A stretch of DNA of 64,000 nt, taken from Verrucomicrobiaceae bacterium. GTDB lineage: Bacteria > Verrucomicrobiota > Verrucomicrobiia > Verrucomicrobiales > Verrucomicrobiaceae. Numbering within the stretch: position 1 is the first letter of the stretch; each line of letters opens with the position of its first letter. Below the pieces are notes generated by a model, which did not search any database, was not told the origin of the DNA, and saw nothing but the letters and a program-made list of their open reading frames with translations. The stretch covers positions 124,001-188,000 of the forward strand of contig JAEUHM010000046.1 in the NCBI GenBank assembly GCA_016795485.1, given 5' to 3'. Below are positions 44,107 to 54,246 of the stretch, piece after piece. The translations under genes and the position numbers were made by a program.

Positions 44107-44508
44107 CTAGAACTTCAGGTCCAGTATGCCGTGTCGGTGCAATGCTTCATTCATCCGGTCACGCGCCAAGCCGATTTCTTTGCTCACGGTCGACCCGCGT
44201 TCAAGGTTCTTCATCACAGGTAAAAGGTGGTTCCAGGCAGCCGCCAAGTCGTCAGGAACACCCGTCATCGAAATCTGCTCAAATCTTGCCACCACTTCGT
44301 CGGGAGTGGCGGCCTCAGTTAGCCGCTTCCATTCGAAAACCCTATTCACCGCATTCACGTATCGCAGCACCGCTTCTCTGTCATTTGCCGCTTGGCGCAT
44401 GATGTCTTCACGACGAAGCTTTTTGGGCGATTCCTCTTTATGTTTGCAGCCCACGCCACTGACCAGCAGCAGTGCGCAAAAAACCGAATCCTTGAGCGGT
44501 GACCTCAT
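44107..44508 (-). CDS. small lipoprotein of unknown function, last gene of the DUF1501 operon
   Basis: The 133-residue protein has a lipobox (LLLVSGVGC-K) near residue 21 and then a charged, helical body with no motif I recognise. The start overlaps the DUF1501 stop by four bases (ATGA), so it is co-translated with the upstream genes. It may anchor or assist that system in the envelope. Confidence 0.7.
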   Translation of the reverse strand: MRSPLKDSVFCALLLVSGVGCKHKEESPKKLRREDIMRQAANDREAVLRYVNAVNRVFEWKRLTEAATPDEVVARFEQISMTGVPDDLAAAWNHLLPVMKNLERGSTVSKEIGLARDRMNEALHRHGILDLKF

Positions 44509-45917
44509 GCTAGAATGGGTTTGATGACCGAACCAGCTAGGTCTGTGAGCCTATAGTCGCGTCCCTGGAATCGAAATGTAAGGCGCTCGTGGTCGATCCC
44601 GAGTAAATGCAGCACCGTTGCGTGGAAATCATTGATGGATGTTTTTCCTGCCACCACATCGAACCCGAAATCGTCAGTCTCTCCATAACTCATGCCTCTT
44701 TTCACACCCGCGCCAGCCATCCAGTAGGTGAATGCATAGCGATGGTGCTCTCGTCCATACTCGTCAGCAGACTTGACGCCAGAGCCCTGAGAATAGGGTG
44801 TCCGACCAAACTCAGACACAAACAACACCAGGGTATCCTTCAGCATGTCGCGCTCCTCCAAATCCTGAAGAAGTGCCGCTGTTGGTTGATCAACTTCAGA
44901 AGCGATCTCTTTGAACGCACCTTGGATGAATCCATGGTGATCCCAACCGGGGTGATAAAGTTGCACGAACCTGACACCGCTTTCGATCATACGCCGAGCA
45001 ACCACGCAGTTGGCAGCGTAAGAACCAGGTGACTTGACGTGAGGCCCATAACGCTCAAGCACTTCTGGCTTCTCGTCTTTGAGCGACGTGAAAGTTGGCA
45101 CTGAAGACTGCATCCGGAATGCCATTTCATATTGTGCTATTCTCGCGTCAATCTCCCGATCTTGAGTCCTATGGAGTTCCTCGGATTGAAGCAAGTTCAA
45201 CGCATCAAGCGTCCGTCGTTGCATCTCGTCACTAATCCCGTCTGGATTGGTCAAAAACAACACTGGCTCCTTACCCGCGCGAAACGGCGTGCCCTGGTGC
45301 TCAGAAGGAAGAAACGCACTGTCCCACAGCCTTGATGAAAGAGGCTGGTCAGCAGGTTTCTTGGTCACCATTACAATGAATGCCGGCAGATCCTCATTCT
45401 CTGAGCCCAGGCCGTAGCTAATCCAAGAGCCCATGCTCGGTCGACCAGGAAGTTGTGCACCACTGTTGCTAAAAATGATGGCAGGATCGTGATTAACTGC
45501 ATCAGACACCATTCCCTTCAGAAAACAGAGCTTATCTGCGTGAGAGGCAAGATGAGGAAAGCGGTCGCTTATCCAAGCTCGTGACTCCCCATACTGTTTA
45601 AATGGGAAAGCACTGCCGTGCGCATGGAAGTTAGCCTGCAGCTTGGACATGCCGAGGGGTTTGCGCCCCTTGAACAAAGACTCGGGGAGCGCTTTGCCAT
45701 CGTACTCATTGAGTTTTGGCTTGTAATCGAATGACTCGAGCTGAGACATCCCACCGCTCATGTAAAGGCAGATCACGCGCTTTGCTTTTGGCTCAAAATG
45801 GGGCAACCCCGATAGTCCGCCGTTGGCCCGCCCAATCAAAGACGCGAGTGCCACTCCTCCCAGGCCTTTGAGGCATTGTCTGCGATGCCATGAAGCTGAC
45901 GCAAGTTGATTGTCCAT
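44505..45917 (-). CDS. DUF1501 family protein with a Tat-type signal
   Basis: The 470-residue protein begins HRRQCLKGLGGVALASLIG, a twin-arginine-type signal. The body has the DUF1501 features: VICLYMSGGMSQLESFDYKP, FLKGMVSDAVNHDPAI, PSMGSWISYGLGSEN, LYHPGWDHHG and VLFVSEFGRTPYSQGSG. The fold is sulfatase/alkaline-phosphatase-like. In Planctomycetota and Verrucomicrobiota the gene usually follows a DUF1549/DUF1553 gene, as here, two bases away. The substrate is unknown; polysaccharide modification is often proposed. Confidence 0.92.
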   Translation of the reverse strand: MDNQLASASWHRRQCLKGLGGVALASLIGRANGGLSGLPHFEPKAKRVICLYMSGGMSQLESFDYKPKLNEYDGKALPESLFKGRKPLGMSKLQANFHAHGSAFPFKQYGESRAWISDRFPHLASHADKLCFLKGMVSDAVNHDPAIIFSNSGAQLPGRPSMGSWISYGLGSENEDLPAFIVMVTKKPADQPLSSRLWDSAFLPSEHQGTPFRAGKEPVLFLTNPDGISDEMQRRTLDALNLLQSEELHRTQDREIDARIAQYEMAFRMQSSVPTFTSLKDEKPEVLERYGPHVKSPGSYAANCVVARRMIESGVRFVQLYHPGWDHHGFIQGAFKEIASEVDQPTAALLQDLEERDMLKDTLVLFVSEFGRTPYSQGSGVKSADEYGREHHRYAFTYWMAGAGVKRGMSYGETDDFGFDVVAGKTSINDFHATVLHLLGIDHERLTFRFQGRDYRLTDLAGSVIKPILA

Positions 45918-45919
45918 GA

Positions 45920-48900
45920 TCAGTCGCTAGTGATGAATCCGTCGGTGTTCATGATGGCACGAACGACCACAAGCATGGCCGCAACCTCCTGTGGTGGTAG
46001 TTGCTCGCGAACTTTGCTCTCTCCCGACGCCTTCAGAAGCTTTTGGGCCTCGTCTGTCGCTTTGCTGTAATGCCTCCGTGCATCCGTCAGCAGCTTGAGA
46101 AGCACATTTTTCTGAGGGTCCGACGGCAAATAGCTTGTCAGTGCACAATATGCAGCAACGACACGCTCGATGTCTCGCGATTGCGATAGCAGAACGTTCT
46201 CGGCCAGCACGCGAGAGCATTCGACAAAGCCTGTGTCATTCATGAGCGCAAGGGCTTGCAGAGGAGTGTTCGTAGTAAGCCTACGTGCGCGACAAAACTC
46301 CCGAGTTGGCGCATCGAATACGCTCATCACAGGTGGCGGACATGTCCGCCGCCAGAAAGTGTATAGACTACGGCGGTAGAGAGACTCACCGTGATCCTGC
46401 TCATAGACATGCTGAGTGCCGCTATCTTCCCACAGACCTGCCGGTTGATAGGGCTTAACCGATGGTCCAGCCACCTTGGGCACTAACAAACCAGAGGCAA
46501 ACAAAGCCGAATCTCTAAGCTGCTCTGCTGTAAGCCTAAATCTTGGCCCACGAGCAAATGACTGATTAGATGGGTCAATCTCCATCAACGTTTTCTCCTG
46601 AGGAACAGAAGACTGTCGAAAGGTAGCTGAAAGAGCGATCTCACGACACAGAGCCTTCACATCCCAGCCCGATTCCGCAAAGTGTCTCGCGAGCCAATCG
46701 AGAAGCTCTGGCTGTGCGGGCACCTTGCCCTGGACACCGAAGTCCTCCGCCGTCTCAACCAAGCCGCGCCCAAAGAATAGTGACCAAATGCGATTCACGG
46801 CCACACGGCTGGCGAGTGGATTCGCCGGGTTGGTAACCCACTCAGCGAGATCTAGTCGATTGCCATTCTTGGATGGAATCGAGGAAAACACAGCAGGAGT
46901 GCCAGGGCCCACGGGTTCGCGGGGTTGCCGATAATCGCCGCGCTCAAGAATGTGCGTCTGGCGATGATAGCCCTGTTTCTCACTCATCACCATGATCTCT
47001 GGCAATAGCGCAGAAAACTGGTTCTCAGCTTCCCGAGCAGACTTCAAAGCTGACAGGGCTTCCTGCACACCAGAATCCACTTCGCGCTCATACCAGGCGA
47101 GCCAATCTTCATTCTCAGCTGATGCTCCGGATAACATTGCAATCTCCGCTGAGCTCAGTTCACGATCATATGCCCTCAGTTCATCGACTTCGGCATCTTG
47201 AAGGCCCGCATCAAGAGTCCTGCCGCCAATCTTGAGTGTGATCTCCTGGCTGGAGTCTGCATCGGCAACTTGCTTGTTGTTCAGATCACCCCAATCCGAC
47301 CTATAGTCGATATCTCGATACAAAGAATCTCTCACTACACGAGTCTTTAGCGGCCTTCCGTCGATATAGAGCTTCAACCCTGATGCGCGACTCGATCCGT
47401 CATAAGTCACCGCTACATGTCGCCATTCCTTAAATTTCTCCTCTTCTTCAGCCTGAATCCTTATTGCGTTACCTGGATAGAAGTTTGCCAGGGTAGCGGT
47501 CAGCTTTTTGTCTTCGAAGGTCAACTCGTAGCCACGGTTGGCAGCGTCAAGCCCGGCGCGGCTCCGATGAAGAATGACCCCTTTGGTCGGTACTTCGTGA
47601 GCACGAAACCAGATAGAAAAAGTGAATGATGATGTCCGCAAATAGTGCGCAACTTTGGGAAAAGCGATTTTCCTTGGAGACTCTCTGGGGAACCCGAGTG
47701 CACGGCCAGCCACACCCTGCCACTCTTTGCTATATGAAATGCCTGTCAGGCTCTCGACATTCACCCCACCGTCGGTGAGCAGATGTTTAGAACCAAAATC
47801 AAAACGATCGAAACTCACATAGATCTCTGGCGCAGGCATCAAGGCTGGCTTGCGAGGACCGCACTCTCCCGTTAGCTCCGCCAGCAGACCAGGATTCTCA
47901 CCAGGATGTCGATTCGATGTCAACCAATTCCTCATACGTTCCGCCGATCCCTCGCGTGCTCTTTTGAGCCGCTGTTCTGCATCCGCCACGGCTGAAACTA
48001 GCCGCAGGTGCTCATCCCGTTGCCCTGGTCCGTAAACCAAGGCCGTTGGGGCAGGCACGCCGTTGGTGTAACGTGCAAAAAGCCCCAACTCATCGATCTT
48101 ATCAAAGTAAGCAGCAAGTTGGTAGTAGTCCTTCATTGTGAAGGGATCGTACTTATGGTCGTGACAACGGGCGCACTCCAAAGTCAGTCCTAGCACTGCA
48201 CTCGAAAACGTATTCACGCGGTCGAATACTTGATCCCAGCGAAACTCCTCGGGTTCACTACCTGACTCGTTAGATTGCACGGGCAGCCGCTGCATCGCCG
48301 TGGCGATGATTTGGTCTTGGCTAGGATTTGGCAGCAAGTCCCCAGCGATCTGGTCGCGCAGAAACTGATCAAACGGGAGGTTGCTGTTGAACGCCCGGAT
48401 CACCCAATCGCGCCAAGGCCACACAACGCTATCTGCATCTTCATGTCGACCATAGGTGTCGGCATAACGCACTGCATCTAGCCAAGACACGGCCAAGTGC
48501 TCGCCAAAGTGCGGGGAACTCAAAAGGCGCTCCACAACGTTTTCGTGTGCATTAGGTGACTTATCGGCTTCAAATCGAACCACGTCTTCTGGCTTTGGAG
48601 GAAGCCCGGTGAGGGCTAGCGTCACCCGTCTGAGCCAATTCGATTTGGTTGCTTCTGGTGCACCGGTAAGCCCCTTTTTCTGCCAACCCTCACGGACGAT
48701 CTGGTCGATCGCCGTTCGGGCAGACTCCACATTTCTCGTCTTTGTAGGTGGAATAAAGGCCCAGTGCTTCTCATACGGTGCACCTTGCGTGATCCAGTCC
48801 TTCAAAGTCTGCTTTTCGGTGACGCTCAGCGGCTCATGCTTATCGGGCGGAGGCATTAGCTCCTCTTTGTCCGATGTTTCCAGCCTCTCGATCAACGAAC

Positions 48901-49123
48901 TAGCCGAAGGAGCACCAGGAACGATGGCTTTCGCTTCGACCGCAGCCTCGCGGATATCCAACCGCAAATCACCCTTGCGGGTACCCTCGTCAGAACCATG
49001 ACAGGAAAAACATTTCGCTGCCAGAATGGGCCGCACCTGGAAGTTAAAAGACACCGGCTCAGCAGCCCATGTCAGGACTGGGAGCAATAGCAGCGCACAA
49101 GCCGGAGTGGATGAATGCAGCAT
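45920..49123 (-). CDS. cytochrome-c-like/DUF1549/LamG/DUF1553 protein
   Basis: The protein of about 1067 residues has a signal peptide. It then has a PSCyt1-type haem motif (CFSCHG), DUF1549 (LLSSPHFGEHLAVSWLDAVRYADT), a second CxxCH (CARCHDHKYDP), a LamG/concanavalin-like domain in the middle (SSFTFSIWFRAHEV, LKLYIDGRPLKT) and DUF1553 (RIWSLFFGRGLVETAEDFGVQG, RRLTTNTPLQALALMND). This is the standard architecture for the large partner of DUF1501. ATG 49123 is preferred to a TTG at 49135. It may act in periplasmic electron transfer linked to polymer breakdown (inference). Confidence 0.92.
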   Translation of the reverse strand: MLHSSTPACALLLLPVLTWAAEPVSFNFQVRPILAAKCFSCHGSDEGTRKGDLRLDIREAAVEAKAIVPGAPSASSLIERLETSDKEELMPPPDKHEPLSVTEKQTLKDWITQGAPYEKHWAFIPPTKTRNVESARTAIDQIVREGWQKKGLTGAPEATKSNWLRRVTLALTGLPPKPEDVVRFEADKSPNAHENVVERLLSSPHFGEHLAVSWLDAVRYADTYGRHEDADSVVWPWRDWVIRAFNSNLPFDQFLRDQIAGDLLPNPSQDQIIATAMQRLPVQSNESGSEPEEFRWDQVFDRVNTFSSAVLGLTLECARCHDHKYDPFTMKDYYQLAAYFDKIDELGLFARYTNGVPAPTALVYGPGQRDEHLRLVSAVADAEQRLKRAREGSAERMRNWLTSNRHPGENPGLLAELTGECGPRKPALMPAPEIYVSFDRFDFGSKHLLTDGGVNVESLTGISYSKEWQGVAGRALGFPRESPRKIAFPKVAHYLRTSSFTFSIWFRAHEVPTKGVILHRSRAGLDAANRGYELTFEDKKLTATLANFYPGNAIRIQAEEEEKFKEWRHVAVTYDGSSRASGLKLYIDGRPLKTRVVRDSLYRDIDYRSDWGDLNNKQVADADSSQEITLKIGGRTLDAGLQDAEVDELRAYDRELSSAEIAMLSGASAENEDWLAWYEREVDSGVQEALSALKSAREAENQFSALLPEIMVMSEKQGYHRQTHILERGDYRQPREPVGPGTPAVFSSIPSKNGNRLDLAEWVTNPANPLASRVAVNRIWSLFFGRGLVETAEDFGVQGKVPAQPELLDWLARHFAESGWDVKALCREIALSATFRQSSVPQEKTLMEIDPSNQSFARGPRFRLTAEQLRDSALFASGLLVPKVAGPSVKPYQPAGLWEDSGTQHVYEQDHGESLYRRSLYTFWRRTCPPPVMSVFDAPTREFCRARRLTTNTPLQALALMNDTGFVECSRVLAENVLLSQSRDIERVVAAYCALTSYLPSDPQKNVLLKLLTDARRHYSKATDEAQKLLKASGESKVREQLPPQEVAAMLVVVRAIMNTDGFITSD

Positions 49124-49306
49124 GGGGAGGGTCAAAGTGCCCCATCACCATTGGGTCTCAATAAGCCGCGCTCTTTAACCAAAATACGGAACGCCCCTAT
49201 GCCCGCCTGGTCTGTCTAGATGTGTTCAGACGAAAGTTGATCAAATGGCCATAGATTAAAGGATTGTCTTTCCTGTGGCTCTTCACTAGTTTTTCTCTTC
49301 CCAATT

Positions 49307-52300
49307 ATGCCGAACGCCACCTCTTCCAAGACTGCTGCTAAAGCCAAAACCGAATCAGGATTCCAGCCCAAATACCCAGGCATCCGAGTAACGTGTAATG
49401 GCAATCAACTGGTTGCACAGCATGTGGAGACGCGGATCACTGAGGGTGGTGTGTTTTATCCGATTACTCCGAGCACTGAGGGCGGTGAGATCTACCAGCA
49501 GAGCTACGCATTTGGTGAACTGAACGTCTGGGGCCAACAAAAGGTGGCGGTGGAAACGGAAGGTGAACACGCCGCTCAGGGCGGTGCCACAGCACTTGCC
49601 GTCACCGGCCGTCGAGTGGTCAACTTTACCTCCGGTCAAGGCATCGTCTATGCCATGGAACAGTACTACCATGCTCCTGGCAAACTAAGCACGATGGTTC
49701 TTGAGATCGGCGCCCGTGCGCTGACCAAACATGCGCTGAACGTCCATTGCGGTCACGACGACATCTATGCGGCCCTGGACACTGGCTGGACCATGCTCAT
49801 GGCCAAGGACGCTCAACAGTGCGCTGACCAAGCCATCATTTTGCGGAAAGTGAACGAGATTTGCCTCAATCCTGGAATGAACATCCAGGATGGCATGCTC
49901 ACCACGCACAGCGAGCGCATGTATCTTTCACCTGAGGCAGACTTGTTGCGTGAGTTCTTAGGAGCATCCGATGACATCATTGAGTGCCCTACCCCAGCCC
50001 AACGTGAGCTTTTTGGACCGACTCGCAGAAGAGTGCCTGCGATGATGGATCTCAAGAATCCCATTTTGCTCGGCCCAGTGCAGAACCAGGAGCATCACAT
50101 GAACGGCGTCATCGCCCGGCGTGACAATTTTAACGAATACATCCTCCCTAGTCTGGAGAAGGCGTACGCAGAGTTTGGCCGCCTAACAGGACGTTTCTAC
50201 GGACTCCTCACTGAATACAAAACCGAAGACGCAGATACGGTGTTCGTTTCGCTCGGTTGCGCGGCAGACAACATCGAGGCGGCATGTGACTACCTCCGCG
50301 AGCAGCGCAATGCCAAGGTAGGCTCGATCCACATCAACGTTATTCGGCCATTCCCAGAGGCAGCGGTCATCGAAGCACTGCGAGGCAAAAAGAATGTCAT
50401 CATCATCGAGCGCACCGACGAAGCCCTGGCCGGTGACAATCCCTTGGCACGAGAAATCCGTGTCACCCTTGGCAAAGCCAATGAAAACGCGCGGGTCGGT
50501 AGCGGCGCGTTGCCAGCACTGCAACCCGAAGAGACTCCTCGTCTATTCCGCGGCACCTACGGGCTCGGCAGCCGCGACTTTCGCCCCGAACACAGCATTG
50601 GTGCCTATGAGTTCGCTATCGGCCAAACCAAGCGCAAAGACGGAAAGGGTGCAGCAGATGGCGAGACCTACTTTACTCTCGGCATTGATCACCCTTATGC
50701 CGTCATCAGCAAGGATACGCCCTCGCTTCTTCCTGAAAACAGCATCGCCGTTCGCTTCCACTCCATCGGCGGCTGGGGAATGATCACTACTGGCAAAAAC
50801 TTGGGCGAGTTGATCGGCGACTTTGGCAAGTTCATCTCCGAATCCAATCCGGAGTATGACGAAGACGGCACGCTCATGGACAAGCTCTTCGTCATGGCCA
50901 ACCCAAAGTATGGCTCAGAAAAGAAAGGTGCACCTACCAACTACTACCTCACCGTAGCTCCACAGCGCATCAAGGTGAACTGCGAGCTCAACCACGTGGA
51001 TGTGGTGCTCTGCTGTGACCCGAAGGCATTCACACACACCAATCCTCTGGATGGCTTGAAAAAAGGTGGCGCTCTTGTCTGGGAATCCAGTGAGAGCCCC
51101 GAAGTGGCTTGGGAGCGCGTGCCACCGAAGTACCGTCAGTTCGTCAAAGACAACGATATCCGTGTTTTCATCCTGCCAGGATTCGATATCGCCCGTGCCG
51201 CCACAAACAAGCCAGAACTGCAACTGCGGATGCAGGGCAACAGCTTCCTCGGCGCGTTTTTCCGCGTTTCTCCGTTCCTCAAGATATACGGCATTAGCGA
51301 GGAGATGTATTTGAACGACGTGCGCAAGCAGTACGAGAAAAAGTTCGGTCGATTCGGAGATGCTGTTGTTGAGTCGAACATGAAAGTCATGAACGAGGGC
51401 TTTGCTCGTGTGACAGAAATCAAGATTGGCGAAATTGAGGCCAAAGATCGCAGTTCCATGCGCAATCCTCTGCAAGCGCCACTAACAAAGAACCACATTA
51501 TCCCGACGGCGGGTTGCGGTGCCTGTGGATGTGAGGGGATTGCGATGCCTTCGGAGCAATCCGCCCGCGCACCGGTGCAGACGATGGCAAAGTTTGATAG
51601 CGAGTTCCGTGCGGGTCTCGGGTATCACCAGCCCGCGGGAGCACTTGCCTCCGTTGGCGTGATAGCTGCAGGCAGCGGTGCCACTCAAAGCAAATACGTC
51701 GCTCGCCGCGAAACACCGGTTTACATCGCCGAGAACTGCACTCAATGCATGGAGTGCATCACCGCCTGTCCCGACACCGCACTTCCTAACACAGCCCAGG
51801 ACGTCTCCACGGTGCTGAAGACCGCCATCAACAACTACGTCAGTGATGCGACAGATCGCTTGGCTTTCGGGGATGCTTTGGCGGCTCTGGAAAGCAGCGC
51901 CAGAGCAAAGATGAACGAGAGCGTGAAGGCTAAGACCAACATTCCCTTCAAGCAAATCGTCCGCGAGGAGGTTCAAGCCATCGCCACCGTTTCTGACAAA
52001 GCAAAAGCTGAGCTAACGGCCATCATCGACAAACTTCCGCTCGCTTACAGCAACGTCGTCGCTATCTACCGCAGTGTGGAACAGAAAAAGCCTGGTGAAG
52101 GCGGCCTGTTCTCCATTTTTGTGAGCGATCTATGCAAAGGTTGCGGCGAATGCGTCCAAGTTTGTGGTGATCACGATGCTTTGCGCATGACTCGTGAGAC
52201 GGAGGAACTCAACGCCGAGTTGACCACGGCCCAAGTGTTTAGCCGCCTGCTTCCAGACACCCCTCAGAAGTATCTGGGTCTTTACAACGACAACGATCCA

Positions 52301-54040
52301 GCCGGATCTCGGGAAGCAGCCTTGCGCAACCACCTCATGGTGCGCCGCAATTACGAGGCTCTCGTCTCTGGTGATGGTGCTTGTGCCGGTTGTGGGGAGA
52401 AAAGTGTCTTGCGTTCAGTCGCGTCCGTCACTGAGGCCTACATGCGCCCTCTCTACCACGCCAAGGCAGAGCGCCTTCGTGCCAAGGCAGACCGTTTGGC
52501 CAAAGAAGGTGCGGAAAAGCTCTCAAAACTCGCCGCAGACGAACTCGCCCTATACAAGAAGTCCTTTGCACACGTGATCATGGGTCTTGGTGGCGAGAAC
52601 GACAAGGACACCGCAAAGCGTATTGCGGAATACGAAGCCGCAAATGGCCCCATTACCAATCAGCACGTCATTGAAGGTCTCGTCGCGGTCCTGAAGACAG
52701 ACGCTTTCAATCACAAGGAACTGCAAGCCATCGATGGCCGCCGAGCCAATGGAATGTCGGTCATGATGATGGGGGCTAGCACAGGTTGCAATACCGTGTA
52801 TGGCTCTACACCTCCAGGAAACCCGCATCCATATCCATGGATGAACTCCTTGTTCCAAGACGGCAGCACCATCTCTTGGCTCATGGCAGAGAGCATCATT
52901 GTGAACCACGCACGCCGCAGTGTCGTTCCAGAGCGCCTGGTGGACGCTCTGCTAGACCGCACGGAAAGGGTTTCCAGTGAGGCTGATTACTTCCTTCTCA
53001 CTCACCTTGATGATGCTCAGATGACGGAGCAGGAAATCAAAGAACTGCCCAAAGTCTGGGTCATCGGCGGAGACGGAGCACTCGGGGACATTGGGTTCCA
53101 AAATGTCTCCAAGGTCGTCCTTCAGAATCGACCTAACGTGAAGATGCTGATGCTCGACACCCAGGTTTACTCGAACACAGGCGGCCAAAATAGTGATAGC
53201 TCCACGATGCTCGGCGGCTATGACATGAACCAGTTCGGAGTCGCCTCCCAGGGCAAGCTCATCGAGAAGAAGAGCGTGGCTGAGGCCCTCACTGGCGGTC
53301 ACGGCAGCCCCTATGTCGCTCAGGTCAGCATCGCGAACGCAGCCAAGCTCTACAAAGCACTTCTCGACGGGATTGAGTATCGCGGCACCGCCTTCTATCA
53401 GTGCTACACGACCTGTCAGCCCGAACACGGAGTCGGCGACAACATGTCTGCCGACCAAGCCAAGATGGTCCGCGATGCCCGCGGCATGCCCGAGTTCATC
53501 TTCAACCCGCGCAAAGGCGAGACACTCACCGAAGCCTTTGATGTCAAAGGCAACCCAAGTGTGGACCGCGACTGGTGGCGCACCAAGTACGCCGATGGCA
53601 GCGAATACAACTACACCGTTGCTCACTGGGCCATCACTGAAGGCCGCTTCCGCAAGCACATCAAGCCCATCAAGGAAGAGGAACTTGGCAACTACATCGC
53701 CTACGACAACATGCTCCTCCTGGTCACCCAGGACGACATGACTCACCGTCGTGTGTTTGATCCGACCCACCGCAGCTTCGTCCCCAACTTCGACTGCTAC
53801 ATCAAGGCCGAGCAGAATGGCAAACCCAGATACTACGCCGTCAGTCGCCAAATGGTTCTCTTTGGCGTCGAACGCCGCAAAGCCTGGCGCATGCTCCAAA
53901 GCCGCGCGGGACAGCCCAACAAAGACTACCCTGCCCAAAAAGCCCTTTTGGCCAAAGTCGACAAAGGCGAGATTAGCGTTGCCGACGTAAAGGCACGAGG
54001 CACCGAGCTTCTAGCCGCAGAACTTGCCGCTGGCAGCTAG
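49307..54040 (+). CDS. nifJ: very long pyruvate:ferredoxin/flavodoxin oxidoreductase-type enzyme
   Basis: The 1577-residue protein has all NifJ domains in order: the N-terminal TPP-pyrimidine domain (YPITPSTEGGE), domain II (FVSLGCAADNIEAA), the gamma domain from about residue 481 (FHSIGGWGMITTGKN), two 4Fe-4S sites (CTQCMECITACP at 811, CKGCGECVQVCG at 943), and the TPP-binding domain (GACAGCGEK near 1025, GGDGALGDIGF near 1255, DTQVYSNTGGQNS). Usual NifJ is about 1170-1200 residues. The excess includes about 75 extra residues between the two clusters and a helical, Lys/Ala-rich insert after CAGCGEK. It would oxidise pyruvate or another 2-oxoacid. A terminator follows. Confidence 0.88.
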   Translation: MPNATSSKTAAKAKTESGFQPKYPGIRVTCNGNQLVAQHVETRITEGGVFYPITPSTEGGEIYQQSYAFGELNVWGQQKVAVETEGEHAAQGGATALAVTGRRVVNFTSGQGIVYAMEQYYHAPGKLSTMVLEIGARALTKHALNVHCGHDDIYAALDTGWTMLMAKDAQQCADQAIILRKVNEICLNPGMNIQDGMLTTHSERMYLSPEADLLREFLGASDDIIECPTPAQRELFGPTRRRVPAMMDLKNPILLGPVQNQEHHMNGVIARRDNFNEYILPSLEKAYAEFGRLTGRFYGLLTEYKTEDADTVFVSLGCAADNIEAACDYLREQRNAKVGSIHINVIRPFPEAAVIEALRGKKNVIIIERTDEALAGDNPLAREIRVTLGKANENARVGSGALPALQPEETPRLFRGTYGLGSRDFRPEHSIGAYEFAIGQTKRKDGKGAADGETYFTLGIDHPYAVISKDTPSLLPENSIAVRFHSIGGWGMITTGKNLGELIGDFGKFISESNPEYDEDGTLMDKLFVMANPKYGSEKKGAPTNYYLTVAPQRIKVNCELNHVDVVLCCDPKAFTHTNPLDGLKKGGALVWESSESPEVAWERVPPKYRQFVKDNDIRVFILPGFDIARAATNKPELQLRMQGNSFLGAFFRVSPFLKIYGISEEMYLNDVRKQYEKKFGRFGDAVVESNMKVMNEGFARVTEIKIGEIEAKDRSSMRNPLQAPLTKNHIIPTAGCGACGCEGIAMPSEQSARAPVQTMAKFDSEFRAGLGYHQPAGALASVGVIAAGSGATQSKYVARRETPVYIAENCTQCMECITACPDTALPNTAQDVSTVLKTAINNYVSDATDRLAFGDALAALESSARAKMNESVKAKTNIPFKQIVREEVQAIATVSDKAKAELTAIIDKLPLAYSNVVAIYRSVEQKKPGEGGLFSIFVSDLCKGCGECVQVCGDHDALRMTRETEELNAELTTAQVFSRLLPDTPQKYLGLYNDNDPAGSREAALRNHLMVRRNYEALVSGDGACAGCGEKSVLRSVASVTEAYMRPLYHAKAERLRAKADRLAKEGAEKLSKLAADELALYKKSFAHVIMGLGGENDKDTAKRIAEYEAANGPITNQHVIEGLVAVLKTDAFNHKELQAIDGRRANGMSVMMMGASTGCNTVYGSTPPGNPHPYPWMNSLFQDGSTISWLMAESIIVNHARRSVVPERLVDALLDRTERVSSEADYFLLTHLDDAQMTEQEIKELPKVWVIGGDGALGDIGFQNVSKVVLQNRPNVKMLMLDTQVYSNTGGQNSDSSTMLGGYDMNQFGVASQGKLIEKKSVAEALTGGHGSPYVAQVSIANAAKLYKALLDGIEYRGTAFYQCYTTCQPEHGVGDNMSADQAKMVRDARGMPEFIFNPRKGETLTEAFDVKGNPSVDRDWWRTKYADGSEYNYTVAHWAITEGRFRKHIKPIKEEELGNYIAYDNMLLLVTQDDMTHRRVFDPTHRSFVPNFDCYIKAEQNGKPRYYAVSRQMVLFGVERRKAWRMLQSRAGQPNKDYPAQKALLAKVDKGEISVADVKARGTELLAAELAAGS

Positions 54041-54071
54041 AGCATCGTATCCTGGCAGGACTCTTCCATCC

Positions 54072-54106
54072 AAAGTGCCATCGACTTCTATTGTCGATGG
54101 CATTTT
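54072..54106 (+). terminator. rho-independent terminator
   Basis: TGCCATCGAC (54076-54085) pairs perfectly with GTCGATGGCA (54093-54102) around a seven-base loop, extended by A-T pairs and a TTTT run. It ends the nifJ transcript. Confidence 0.9.
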
Positions 54107-54176
54107 GTTATCCAAATCGGGACTGTCAGAGTTCAGCAGATCAGCTCCTGCCTGACAAAAAGAAACAGATCGGTTG

Positions 54177-54205
54177 TTGCTTTTGAATCAGGCACCCCCT
54201 AACAT
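54177..54205 (+). promoter_or_regulatory. candidate sigma-70 promoter of the five-gene operon
   Basis: TTGCTT (54177-54182), a 17-base spacer and TAACAT (54200-54205) lie 41 bases before ATG 54247. The match is moderate. No other promoter candidate is clearer in the 140 bases after the nifJ terminator. Confidence 0.35.
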
Positions 54206-54246
54206 CAATTTCTTCCGCGGTCTCATTTCAACCTCTTCCGATTCCA

